A stretch of 64,000 bases of DNA from Symplocastrum torsivum CPER-KK1 (lineage in GTDB: Bacteria; Cyanobacteriota; Cyanobacteriia; Cyanobacteriales; Coleofasciculaceae). The translations under genes and the position numbers were made by a program. Of this stretch, positions 16,454-24,653 are shown in pieces. The DNA lies in the NCBI GenBank assembly GCA_019358875.1, contig JAHHIF010000027.1, forward strand, positions 32,002 through 96,001, written 5' to 3'. Positions within the stretch are counted from its first letter, which is position 1. Each line of letters begins with the position of its first letter. Below the pieces are notes generated by a model. That model saw only the letters and a list, made by a program, of their open reading frames with translations, searched no databases and was not told the DNA's origin.

Positions 16454-16711
16454 ATGACGCAAGTGCTGTTAGAGAATCTCAACCCTGTTTTGATTAACCA
16501 ACTGGAAACCCTTGCACGGCTTCATGGACGTTCCTTGCAAGAAGAAATAAAACACATCTTGCAGCAAGCAGCACAAAGCCAACTCCGCTCCTACCCTACA
16601 GGAGGTGATACGGTGAAAGCTAGAGAAGCAGTAGCCCGTTCTCAGGCAAGATATGCCGGACGCACCTTTAGCGATAGTGCTGAACTCATTCGCGAAGATC
16701 GAGAACGATGA
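16454..16711 (+). CDS. Antitoxin, FitA/RHH type
   Basis: 85 residues. The N-terminal MTQVLLENLNPVLINQLETLARLHGRSLQEEIKHILQQA has the beta strand and two helices of a FitA-like ribbon-helix-helix DNA-binding domain. The C-terminal half (residues ~45-85), ending RTFSDSAELIREDRER, is the disordered tail that typically wraps a PIN toxin. The stop overlaps the toxin start by 4 bp (ATGA), the normal translational coupling of an antitoxin-first module. It should dimerise, bind its own promoter just upstream at about 16400-16450, and neutralise the VapC-like protein. It lies 61 bp after the NACHT gene on the same strand. Confidence 0.9.
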   Translation: MTQVLLENLNPVLINQLETLARLHGRSLQEEIKHILQQAAQSQLRSYPTGGDTVKAREAVARSQARYAGRTFSDSAELIREDRER

Positions 16712-17136
16712 CTCGGTATGTGGTGGATGCCAGCGTCGGTATCAAGTGGTTTGTTCCCGAAGTTCACTCTGAGGCAGCGCAACGTTTACTATCAGAAAGT
16801 TACACTCTGTTAGTCCCAGATTTATTCTTTCCAGAAATTGGCAACATCCTCTGGAAGCGAGTACGCCGTGGCGAGGATACGGCAGAAGATGCCAGACAAA
16901 CATTTGCGGAATTCAGTGCAGTCTCCATGCAGGTTTATGAGTCTCGCTCTCTAATACCGACAGCGTTAGACACTGCTATCCAGAGCGATCGCACCGTTTA
17001 TGATAGCCTCTATTTAGCTTTGGCAATCTTGAATCAGTGTTCGATGGTTACTGCCGATCTGAGACTATTTAATGCCTTAGCGAATAGTCCTTTTGCCAGC
17101 AGTATTGTTTGGGTAGAATCTCTAGGTGCAACTTGA
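16708..17136 (+). CDS. vapC: PIN-domain toxin (VapC family)
   Basis: 142 residues with the PIN ribonuclease acidic set: Asp7 (YVVDASVGIKWF), Glu43 (LFFPEIGNILWK), Asp99 (TVYDSLYLALA) and Asp117 (VTADLRLFNAL). All catalytic positions are therefore intact. VapC-like toxins cut tRNA or rRNA and stop growth when released from their antitoxin. The length is typical. Start overlaps the antitoxin stop by 4 bp. An HicB-like gene begins 12 bp after the stop, so the three may be one transcript. Whether it guards the NACHT gene or is an independent plasmid-style module cannot be decided from sequence. Confidence 0.92.
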   Translation: MTRYVVDASVGIKWFVPEVHSEAAQRLLSESYTLLVPDLFFPEIGNILWKRVRRGEDTAEDARQTFAEFSAVSMQVYESRSLIPTALDTAIQSDRTVYDSLYLALAILNQCSMVTADLRLFNALANSPFASSIVWVESLGAT

Positions 17137-17147
17137 ACAGACGAAGA

Positions 17148-17366
17148 ATGAAGGACTATCACATCAATGTTTTCTACAGTGAAGAAGACGAGGGCTACAT
17201 TGCCGATATTCCCGATTTGAAGTATTGCTCTGCTTTTGGCTCCACAGTTGAAGAAGCAGTTCGCGAAGTGCTGATTGCGAAAGCGGCTTGGCTGGAAGTT
17301 GCTAAAGCGGATGGTAAGCCTATTCCCCAACCCAGATATCGCCCTGCCATCTATCAGATTAACTAA
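17148..17366 (+). CDS. Orphan HicB-like antitoxin domain protein
   Basis: From the ATG at 17148 (preceded by GACGAAG) this is 72 residues: MKDYHINVFYSEEDEGYIAD, then IPDLKYCSAFGSTVEEAVRE and AAWLEVAKADGKPIPQPRY. That is the complete partial-RNase-H fold of HicB, with the GY(I/V)AxxPDL and GxT signature. No DNA-binding domain follows, so it is the short form. HicB normally neutralises the mRNA-cleaving toxin HicA, whose gene should be adjacent; none is present on either side. It begins 12 bp after vapC. It may be a solitary antitoxin, or have been left behind by loss of hicA. Confidence 0.88.
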   Translation: MKDYHINVFYSEEDEGYIADIPDLKYCSAFGSTVEEAVREVLIAKAAWLEVAKADGKPIPQPRYRPAIYQIN

Positions 17367-17403
17367 CTTTACAAAGCTCGACAGCCTTTGCCTGAGAAAT
17401 CAT

Positions 17404-18267
17404 TTAACTCCTAACTTTTCCTTTAGGAATCACACATCTCATTCCGCTTTTAGTACCAACGGCATCTCCTTGATAGCGAGGAATAACATGAATATTACTA
17501 TGCATCATACTTTGACCTGCCGCTCTATTGATGTTCATCCCCACATTAAATCCATTAGGCTGAAATTCTTTATTTAAAATTTCTTGTATTTTGTTTACCA
17601 TAAACCAGCAAGCAGATTGTTCTTTGAATGGCAATTCAAAGTAATTGGCAACATGACGCTTGGGTACGATTAGAACATGACCTTTACTTAAGGGATAACC
17701 ATCAAAAATAGCATAAGCTGTTGTTGATTCTGTTATAAAGTTTATGTTTTTGTGAGGGTTACAGAATATGCAGTTGTTAGAAGAGTTCCTTTGTTGATTG
17801 TAATGAGTATACTCATAGATTTCGCAGCTTTCATCTACGTGTATTGAGTTAAATGGAAGTTTGACGATGCACTGATAGGTAGGTTTCTTGTGGATGTAAT
17901 GTTCTCGAAAACCTTCCCTTTTTATATCTCTTCTCACTGCATAATACGCCTTACCTCCCGGCTTTAACAAATGAGAGACTTCTATAAGGATATTAGCTTG
18001 TTCTTCAGAAGACAAAACGTTTAAAACATAAAAGCAAATTATTGTATCAAATTTTTCATTAGGATATTGCGGGAAATAATAAGGGTCATACCCTGTAATA
18101 TCAAACCCTTTCCGTTGCAAGAGTTTGACATCATTGCCAAAGCCACAACCAAAGTCTAAGACTTTCCCTTGAATCAGGTTTTGATTCAATAAAAATTGTG
18201 CGGGAAATGACAGGTAGATTCTTTCTATTGCCGTAAGGTGGCTGAATAGATTTTTTTGCCCACCCAT
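17404..18267 (-). CDS. SAM methyltransferase fused to a HIT domain
   Basis: 287 residues in two parts. Residues about 20-150 form a class I methyltransferase: VLDFGCGFGNDVKLLQ (motif I), ITGYDPYYFP, FDTIICFYVLNVL and LLKPGGKAYYAVRRD. Residues about 165-287 form a HIT domain: CIFCNPHKN (a metal-site-like CxxC), YAIFDGYPLSKGHVLIVPKRH, and the triad region AGQSMMHSNIHVIPRY. Canonical HIT proteins read HxHxH there, with the central His as nucleophile; this one has Asn in the centre (AAT codon). It may therefore bind nucleotides without cleaving them, or use another mechanism. The gene ends 37 bp from the HicB-like gene, convergent, and belongs to the accessory block. Confidence 0.85.
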   Translation of the reverse strand: MGGQKNLFSHLTAIERIYLSFPAQFLLNQNLIQGKVLDFGCGFGNDVKLLQRKGFDITGYDPYYFPQYPNEKFDTIICFYVLNVLSSEEQANILIEVSHLLKPGGKAYYAVRRDIKREGFREHYIHKKPTYQCIVKLPFNSIHVDESCEIYEYTHYNQQRNSSNNCIFCNPHKNINFITESTTAYAIFDGYPLSKGHVLIVPKRHVANYFELPFKEQSACWFMVNKIQEILNKEFQPNGFNVGMNINRAAGQSMMHSNIHVIPRYQGDAVGTKSGMRCVIPKGKVRS

Positions 18268-18420
18268 AGTCAGTAACTATCTGTGAAGTTTACACAGATA
18301 GAGTTCCCACAAAATCTCGATTTTGCTCAAAGGTTGGCTGACGGAAAGGCAAACTTGCGATCGCATTCATTTGTCGGAGTTATTCATCATCTTGTCTGAA
18401 ACACTTCGCACTTAGACTTT

Positions 18421-19278
18421 TTAAGGAGTGGCTGCCGCAAAGGTATTACATTGTCCCGGATCGCCCGTCTGAATGCCCTGTTTAAACCAGCGAACTCGTT
18501 GGGCTGAACTACCGTGTGTAAAAGACTCCGGAGTAACATACCCTCTTGCTTGATGTTGCAAACGATCATCCCCAATGCTGCTAGCCGCATTCAGTGCTTC
18601 TTCAACGTCACCAGCTTCAAGAACCTGCCGTGAACGATTAGCATGGTGCGCCCAGATACCAGCAAAACAGTCTGCTTGTAACTCCAGTCGGACTGAAAGT
18701 TCATTTGCTTGTGCGCGATCGGTTTGACGCTGCATTGCATGAACCTTGTCGGAAATGCCCATTAAATTTTGGACATGATGCCCAACCTCATGAGCAATCA
18801 CATACGCCTGAGCAAAGTCTCCCGGTGCCTGATGCCGAGTCTTCAGATCTTCATAAAAGCTTAAGTCGATGTAGAGCTTTTGGTCAGCGGGACAATAAAA
18901 TGGCCCCATTGCTGCTTTAGCATAGCCACAGGCAGATTCCACCGCACCGGAAAAGAGAACTAATTTAGGCTCCACATAGGTTGTTCCTTCTTGGCGAAAC
19001 AGGCCATGCCATGTATCTTCCGTATCCGCCAAGACAACTGAAACGAACTCAGCCAGACGATCATCTGCCGCAGAACCTTGTGTTTGAGGAGCTTCTGAGT
19101 AAGGACCATCACTCGACGATTGCCCTTGCTCCCAGATTACGCTGGGGTCGCCGCCCAAAAGAGCAACAATCACTGATAGAACAATCGCCCCAATGCCACC
19201 GCCTACCACAGGTGCCGACATCCGGCTTCCACGTCTGTCCTCAACATTGGTGCTTCGACGACCGAATTCCCAGCGCAT
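18421..19278 (-). CDS. ypfJ: Neutral zinc metallopeptidase (YpfJ family)
   Basis: 285 residues. The start MRWEFGRRSTNVEDRRG is the usual charged N-terminus of this family. One membrane helix spans about 26-43. The periplasmic part has CGYA, YCPADQKLYIDLSFYEDL, the catalytic IAHEVGHHVQNLMG (His163, Glu164, His167), and LELQADCFAGIWAHHA with the third zinc ligand. The end has SFTHGSSAQRVRWFKQG, also characteristic. YpfJ-like proteins are widespread bacterial membrane-anchored peptidases of unknown substrate. All catalytic residues are present. The gene is separate from its neighbours by 150 and 220 bp. Confidence 0.94.
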   Translation of the reverse strand: MRWEFGRRSTNVEDRRGSRMSAPVVGGGIGAIVLSVIVALLGGDPSVIWEQGQSSSDGPYSEAPQTQGSAADDRLAEFVSVVLADTEDTWHGLFRQEGTTYVEPKLVLFSGAVESACGYAKAAMGPFYCPADQKLYIDLSFYEDLKTRHQAPGDFAQAYVIAHEVGHHVQNLMGISDKVHAMQRQTDRAQANELSVRLELQADCFAGIWAHHANRSRQVLEAGDVEEALNAASSIGDDRLQHQARGYVTPESFTHGSSAQRVRWFKQGIQTGDPGQCNTFAAATP

Positions 19279-19499
19279 AACCCAGAGCCTCCAAACTACT
19301 TAACCTGGCTAGAAGTGAGTCAGGTGCTATGGCACCCAAGCTAGACCTTTCATAGGTCATTCACCACAAATAGTAGTGATCGCCTTCATCTAGATCCTCT
19401 GCCAGAGGGACAGCGCTGATTTATACCTAGTCCTACTTTGGGATTAGTGGGGTAAGGAAAACAAAAAAGCTGATAGCTGACCGCTTTGGAGCTATAACG

Positions 19500-20789
19500 T
19501 TACCTCATCGCAACACGGGAAGCGGGGGCGTTGAAGAGAGCTTGAAAATTAGATTGTCGCTCTGTTATAGGTTCTGGTGCCTCGTCCCAAAGGCTCTCAT
19601 AATAGAAGAACGTTACACCCAAGCCGCGATCGCGTGCTGCTTGCACCTTAGACTGAATCAGTGGCATCGGAACTGGCTTATTTCTCAAGCCTGTCAGGAC
19701 ACCAACTCCGGTTGGAATCTTTTGTTGCGCTTCCTGAATTGCGGGACGGGTGATCTGGTTGAGAAAACTTTGCAGATCGGGACGATACACTTGCACAATT
19801 AGCTCGTCCACAATACCCTTTCGCACCCAAGTCAGCCAGTCCTGTAAGTAAGTCTTGTAAGCAACGTCATAAGGATTAGGGGCAACAGAGAAAATCGCAT
19901 CGGGCTTTCTCTTTTTTACGGCTTGGTTGAGTTGTGTCATGAATGCCGTAATTTTATTCGCCCGCCAGCGCACCCAAACGGGATTCTGGGGATCGCTAGG
20001 TGCATTCCTCCCGGTTTCTCGTTTATACAAGGCAAGCGTGTAGCGATCGTAGCCAAACTCATTGGGCAAACTGGTGTGATCGTCAAACTGAATACCATCG
20101 ACATCATATCGAGTGACGACTTCTAGCACGAGATCGCTAATCAACTGCTGCACGTCTGGATGGAAGGGGTTGAGCCATACTACCTCACCCGCCGCACCGA
20201 TCCAAGTTTGGCTACCGTTCCGCCGTTTCGTCAGCCACTCCGGATGATTCAACGCCAGTTCCGATGTCGGGGGAGTCATGAACCCGAACTCAAACCAGGG
20301 AATTGCGAGTAAGCCTTGCTGATGGGCTTGAGCAACGAGGTCAGAGAGGGTCTCTTGTCCTTGTAAACCTTTGCGGGCAAAGGGTTGGATGCCTGTCCGT
20401 TGTGCTACTGGACTCTCGTATAGCACGTAGCCTGAGTTCCACACCACAGGATAGATCGTATTGAAGTTCAGTTGCGCCAGTTTACTCACAGCATCTTGCA
20501 GTTTGGGGCGATCACTTAGGATGTCATTGTCATTGGTAGTCATCCAAACCCCGCGAATTTCTGGCAAGGGTTGCTGTGCGATCGCACCAACAGGGCTGTC
20601 AGCTAGTAATACGGTGATAAATGACGTTAGAAGAACTAAGGAAAGATACTTGAGCAATTGCCTCTGGCACCGCCCAAGATGCGATCGCCACCAATCTCTA
20701 GGAATGAAACACAATTTCATCAGCTTGAATGATAAGTTCGCTATCCAACCACGCAATCGCGTACCTTCGTAACGCAATGAACGATCCAT
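19500..20789 (-). CDS. Glycoside hydrolase-like protein (GHL10 family)
   Basis: 429 residues. A hydrophobic segment at about 45-63 is an N-terminal anchor or signal; starts further in (for example Met24) are possible. The catalytic-type barrel begins LPEIRGVWMTTNDND and continues with LAQLNFNTIYPVVWNSG, LLAIPWFEFGFM, VVWLNPFHPDVQQLI, YDVDGIQFDDHTSLP, and YRPDLQSFL. This is the GHL10 (DUF187) pattern of secreted cyanobacterial enzymes thought to act on polysaccharide or peptidoglycan. Biochemistry for the family is scarce, so the substrate is unknown. It is monocistronic. Confidence 0.92.
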   Translation of the reverse strand: MDRSLRYEGTRLRGWIANLSFKLMKLCFIPRDWWRSHLGRCQRQLLKYLSLVLLTSFITVLLADSPVGAIAQQPLPEIRGVWMTTNDNDILSDRPKLQDAVSKLAQLNFNTIYPVVWNSGYVLYESPVAQRTGIQPFARKGLQGQETLSDLVAQAHQQGLLAIPWFEFGFMTPPTSELALNHPEWLTKRRNGSQTWIGAAGEVVWLNPFHPDVQQLISDLVLEVVTRYDVDGIQFDDHTSLPNEFGYDRYTLALYKRETGRNAPSDPQNPVWVRWRANKITAFMTQLNQAVKKRKPDAIFSVAPNPYDVAYKTYLQDWLTWVRKGIVDELIVQVYRPDLQSFLNQITRPAIQEAQQKIPTGVGVLTGLRNKPVPMPLIQSKVQAARDRGLGVTFFYYESLWDEAPEPITERQSNFQALFNAPASRVAMR

Positions 20790-21454
20790 AGTCTACAGGT
20801 ATTTATATCTATTGAAGAATTGATTAATGCATAGAACTCATTCAATTCACTAGTACTTGTCTCTCAGACGACTACCACTTATGCAGGGTAGATTGGTTGA
20901 GGCTGTATGTAGACACAGATGCGATTAAGAGCATGTCAGTGCCAAGAATCTCCTGCCCTCACCCCCCAACCCCCTTTCCCAATACTGGGCGAAGGGGAGC
21001 CAAATTCCAGTTCCCCTTTCTCCTTTTCTCTAATTTTGAGCAGAAGTCTGTTCTGTATAGATAAAATTGCAAGTGAAGCACTGGATACATTATCAGCAAG
21101 CAGAACTAGATAGCCTTATTGAGACTGAATTGAGAGCTGCACAGCCCGAACAGCAAATTTGAGGCACAACTGTTTTTCTACCTCATGAAGGAGCGCTACT
21201 ATAACTACGGAGTGACTTTTCCTAGCGTAGAGGCTGTTATTCTAAAAACATTGCGATCGAGTAGGCTTGGCAGATTCTATAAAATTTGCACTCAAAAACT
21301 TTTGGAGTTATCCTAATATTCGGCTTTAGCACCTAGTCTCAAGTAACTTTCCTATGTTGTATAAGTGCTTGACTTGCTTTTATTAAAATTTTGAGCTTCG
21401 TTACCCCCTAGCGTTGATATACTCTTTATTCTTTAATTACATTTCAGAGGGATT
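20790..21454. other. Intergenic gap with a dispersed C-rich repeat
   Basis: 665 bp without an intact gene. At about 20953-21002 is the CCCTCACCCCCCAACCCCC type of repeat that ends in an imperfect complement (ACTGGGCGAAGGGG), a common dispersed element in cyanobacteria. At about 21072-21161 a short frame reads KHWIHYQQAELDSLIETEL and may be a gene fragment of unknown origin. The open frame at 20919-21113 is only the repeat read as protein. The last 100 bp should hold the promoter of the oxidoreductase. Confidence 0.5.
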
Positions 21455-22810
21455 ATGCAATTCGAGAACGACATTTATGAAGTAGCTATCATCGGGGGCG
21501 GAATCTCTGGAACTGCTTTGTTATATAGCTTGAGCAACTATACCAACATAAACCGGATTGCTTTAATTGAAAAACAACCAGAAGTTGCTTTAGGTAATTC
21601 TCATAGAACAAGCAATAGCCAAACCCTGCACTTTGGAGATATAGAAACCAACTATACCTTAGAAAAAGCGCAAAAAGTAAAGGGAGCTGCAAGCTTAGTT
21701 AAAAATTATCTTTTGAGAAATGACCCCCAACAGAAAATCTTCAGTAAATATCACAAAATGGTTCTGGGTATAGGAAAAGAACAGACTGAAGAACTGCGAG
21801 AGAGATACAAAGACTTTAAATCACTATTTCCTGGACTTAAATTAATTGAAAAAGAGGAAATAGAATTAGTAGAACCTAATGTAGTAAAGAATAGAACGCC
21901 TGAAGAAGAAATTATCGCTTTATCTACTGAAGAAGGTTACACAATAGATTTTCAGAAACTAGCTCAATCATTTCTAGGAAAATCAGTTGCCAACACTGAG
22001 AAAACGATTGATTTAATGATGGAAACAAAGGTTAAGAGTATCCGGAAAGAAGGAGAATTCTACCAAATTCAGACAGATCGAGACGTAGTAGTAGCTAAGG
22101 TCGTTGTTTTTACAGCAGCAGCGTATAGTTTACTGTTTGCCAAATCTCTAGGCTATGGAAAAGATTATGCGCTCCTGAATGTGGCGGGGAATTTTTACCT
22201 TGCACCAGGCGTTCTAAATGGTAAAGTTTATACGGTACAGCTCAAAAAAATACCGTTTGCAGCTATTCACGGAGATGCAGAAGTTCACAATCAAAGTAAG
22301 ACTAGATTTGGTCCTACTGCTAAAGTTACCTTCCTACTAGAATCGCGTAACTATGCTACTTTTGTTGACTATTTCCGAACGGCTGGACTCAGTATCAATG
22401 CTTTCTTAAGCTTTTTTAATATCCTTTCAGAGAAAGTGATATTGGAATATATCGTAAGAAATTTTATTTACGATATCCCCTTTTTTGGCAGAAGGCTATT
22501 TTTAAGGCAAGTTCAAAAAATTGTTCCTTCAATGCAATTAGGTGACCTACAGCTTGCTAAAGGATATCTAGGGATTAGACCTCAAATAGTTAATCTTAAG
22601 ACTAAGCGCCTGGAGTTGGGAGAAGCTAAAATTGTCGGGGAGAATATATTGTTTAATATAACGCCTTCTCCTGGTGCTTCAACTTGCTTACAAAATGCCG
22701 AATACGATACAGAAAAAATCCTAGAGTTTCTGGGTCAAGACTATACATTCGACAAGAACCGCTTCTTGCAAGATTTAGGGGATGAGCAAGCTTTGGCTCA
22801 AATAACCTAA
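21455..22810 (+). CDS. mqo: FAD-dependent oxidoreductase, malate:quinone oxidoreductase-like
   Basis: 451 residues. The FAD-binding Rossmann motif AIIGGGISGTALLYSLS is at about 11-27, followed by NSHRTSNSQTLHFGDIETNY, which matches the substrate-side loop of malate:quinone oxidoreductase (MQO). Other MQO-like segments are VVFTAAAYSLLFAKSLG, FGPTAKVTFLLE and NITPSPGASTCLQNA near the end. MQO oxidises malate to oxaloacetate and passes electrons to quinone at the membrane. The protein is somewhat shorter than the usual 490-500 residues. DNA here is AT-richer than its neighbours and the gene is isolated, which may hint at transfer. A different substrate for this FAD oxidoreductase cannot be excluded. 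Confidence 0.85.
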   Translation: MQFENDIYEVAIIGGGISGTALLYSLSNYTNINRIALIEKQPEVALGNSHRTSNSQTLHFGDIETNYTLEKAQKVKGAASLVKNYLLRNDPQQKIFSKYHKMVLGIGKEQTEELRERYKDFKSLFPGLKLIEKEEIELVEPNVVKNRTPEEEIIALSTEEGYTIDFQKLAQSFLGKSVANTEKTIDLMMETKVKSIRKEGEFYQIQTDRDVVVAKVVVFTAAAYSLLFAKSLGYGKDYALLNVAGNFYLAPGVLNGKVYTVQLKKIPFAAIHGDAEVHNQSKTRFGPTAKVTFLLESRNYATFVDYFRTAGLSINAFLSFFNILSEKVILEYIVRNFIYDIPFFGRRLFLRQVQKIVPSMQLGDLQLAKGYLGIRPQIVNLKTKRLELGEAKIVGENILFNITPSPGASTCLQNAEYDTEKILEFLGQDYTFDKNRFLQDLGDEQALAQIT

Positions 22811-22948
22811 CTATTAAATAGTTATGGATGCTCAGCTTGAACGGGTCAACGAGTAACTACTACTTGAAAAAGAGATTTAGCTTGAGTGATGATGCGATCG
22901 CAGGTGATTCAACAATCCATCAGTGTCAGCAAATGAATCATAGCAAAG

Positions 22949-23203
22949 TCAGTGCCTGGTTGTTGTCCCAGTTTCAAGCTTGAGTGCTGCTACCCGACCA
23001 CAACCTGGAGATGGTGATGGTACCCACTCCCCATCCCCGTGATGGTCTACAGGTAAACTTTCAGCGAATGAGTGTCAATGTGAGTTAGAAGCATGAGCTT
23101 TACTAGCATCCAACACAACTGAAATGAGCGAGAGTGTACACAGAGCCGAAATTGTGATTGAGCGCAAAGAGAAACAATTAATCAAATGATGTTGCAGTAA
23201 CAT
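22949..23203 (-). pseudogene. Small secreted protein with an internal stop codon
   Basis: Minus-strand reading from an ATG at 23203 gives a signal-like segment SLRSITISALCTLSLISVV, then ASKAHASNSH and a TGA. The same frame continues without further stops as HSFAESLPVDHHGDGEWVPS and on to KLETGTTTRH before its own stop at 22949. The 85-codon frame has the form of a small exported protein split by one nonsense codon. I recognise no family. It could instead be two chance frames. Confidence 0.35.
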
Positions 23204-23335
23204 GGGCTTATCTTGAGACTTCTTGCTGTGTGTTAAGTGTTCTTCTGTAGCAGTACTTATCTCTGAGTGCTGTGTACTTATGCAAGAAATCTCATCTAGG
23301 TTCGTTACTCACAAAGGTTATTCAGAGACAATACG

Positions 23336-24385
23336 TCAGGGTTGACGCTTGTGTCCCAACCAAAGTAGCCTTGTTGCTGAACTTTGAGGAATGTTTGTTA
23401 CTTTGGTCAACTGGCCCCCTTCCACATCAACAAGGTAAAGAAAATTAGTACACTCTTCATAACCAATGAGCAAAGGCTGATGACATTTACCGTCGTACCC
23501 AGCCGCTAAGACCATTTTTTTCCCGTCCGGTGACCAAGCGAAGTCTTGAATCCCACCCGCTTCCCTTGCAGGGGGTGCATCAAACAGTGGCTTCAACTGT
23601 TTGGTTGCCAACTCCAGAAGCCAGATGGTTTGACTGTTGTAGCTGCTATTAGTTAAGGCGAGATAGCGTCCATCTGGTGACCACTTAATTTTTTCATCAT
23701 CAGATGGAACCGACTGAATCTGAAGAGGCAAATTATCTTTTGCCTCAAGCAGTACTCTCAGGTTACTCCCGTCCAAGTTGATTTGGTAAAGCGTTTTTGA
23801 GCGCTTCAAAGAGTCCCAATGCCAAAAAGCCAAGGTTTTCCCGTCTGGTGACCAAGTGATTTGGTAAACCCCACCCGCACCGAATTTTGTAATCACTTGT
23901 GAACGGCGACTAGCAATATCAAATAGGGAAATATCTTCGACAAGACCAAGTGTTTTGTCTGTACGAGACTCGCCCGTATAAGCGACGGTTTTACCATTGG
24001 GAGATAACGTTTGCCAACTACTGGTTAAATCACGCTTGCCTCCGAGTTTTAAGACTTCTACAGAACCGTTGAGACTTACAAGGTTTAGAGCATACAGAAG
24101 TCGTTGGCTCTGAGGTGACCAGGAGACAAATGACCTCCTAATCTCTTCATTAATCGGGGTAGGGCTGTTGCTGTTGTTGGGAAACTCCCACTTAGACAGC
24201 TTCCAATTTGTTGGATCAACAAAATACCAACCCACACGCTTATTGACCGTGGTAATGTTGATGATGACATCACGCTCTGGGGGCAAACTGGGAACGCTCT
24301 TGATCAAAGCGGCGGATAGACTACATCCACCTAAAAATATACTGGTGAGAACGAACAATCCGAGCGATCTTAGATAGGCTTTCAT
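23336..24385 (-). CDS. Lipoprotein with TolB/PD40-type beta-propeller repeats
   Basis: Start chosen at the second Met (24385; MKAYLRSLGLFVL), which opens a lipoprotein signal ending IFLGGC, with Cys21 as the lipid site. The mature protein of about 330 residues carries WD40-like PD40 repeats: FVSWSPQSQRLLYA, ITWSPDGKTLAFWHWD, IKWSPDGRYLALTNSS and FAWSPDGKKMVLAAGY. That predicts a six- or seven-blade propeller held to a membrane on the periplasmic side, probably for protein-protein contact. TolB has the same repeats but also an N-terminal domain missing here, so this is not TolB. Cysteines in the last blade may form a disulfide. Confidence 0.88.
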   Translation of the reverse strand: MKAYLRSLGLFVLTSIFLGGCSLSAALIKSVPSLPPERDVIINITTVNKRVGWYFVDPTNWKLSKWEFPNNSNSPTPINEEIRRSFVSWSPQSQRLLYALNLVSLNGSVEVLKLGGKRDLTSSWQTLSPNGKTVAYTGESRTDKTLGLVEDISLFDIASRRSQVITKFGAGGVYQITWSPDGKTLAFWHWDSLKRSKTLYQINLDGSNLRVLLEAKDNLPLQIQSVPSDDEKIKWSPDGRYLALTNSSYNSQTIWLLELATKQLKPLFDAPPAREAGGIQDFAWSPDGKKMVLAAGYDGKCHQPLLIGYEECTNFLYLVDVEGGQLTKVTNIPQSSATRLLWLGHKRQP

Positions 24386-24653
24386 CGTTAAATAGAGGCA
24401 CAATTGCCTGCCAAGAGACAGAGCCTCAATAAATTTCTACTCCTCAAGCTAAGCTTAGGAATGTAGCGACTAGGCTTGCCTACATTTGGCTTTTCTAAGT
24501 GTCACAGAGGCTCTCACAAAAGAATTAGGACGTTCGCCTCACGAAACTCTCTTGGTATTTCTTTCTTATCGTCGCTTTGCACAGTCGCTTCTTAGTCAGT
24601 CAATATGAAAGAAAGCTCTTTATTCCTCAGGGATAGTACCACCTCGCTCAGAA

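Noticed and set aside
20919..21113. 64-codon frame
   Set aside because: Made by reading the CCCTCACCCCCCAACCCC repeat as protein.
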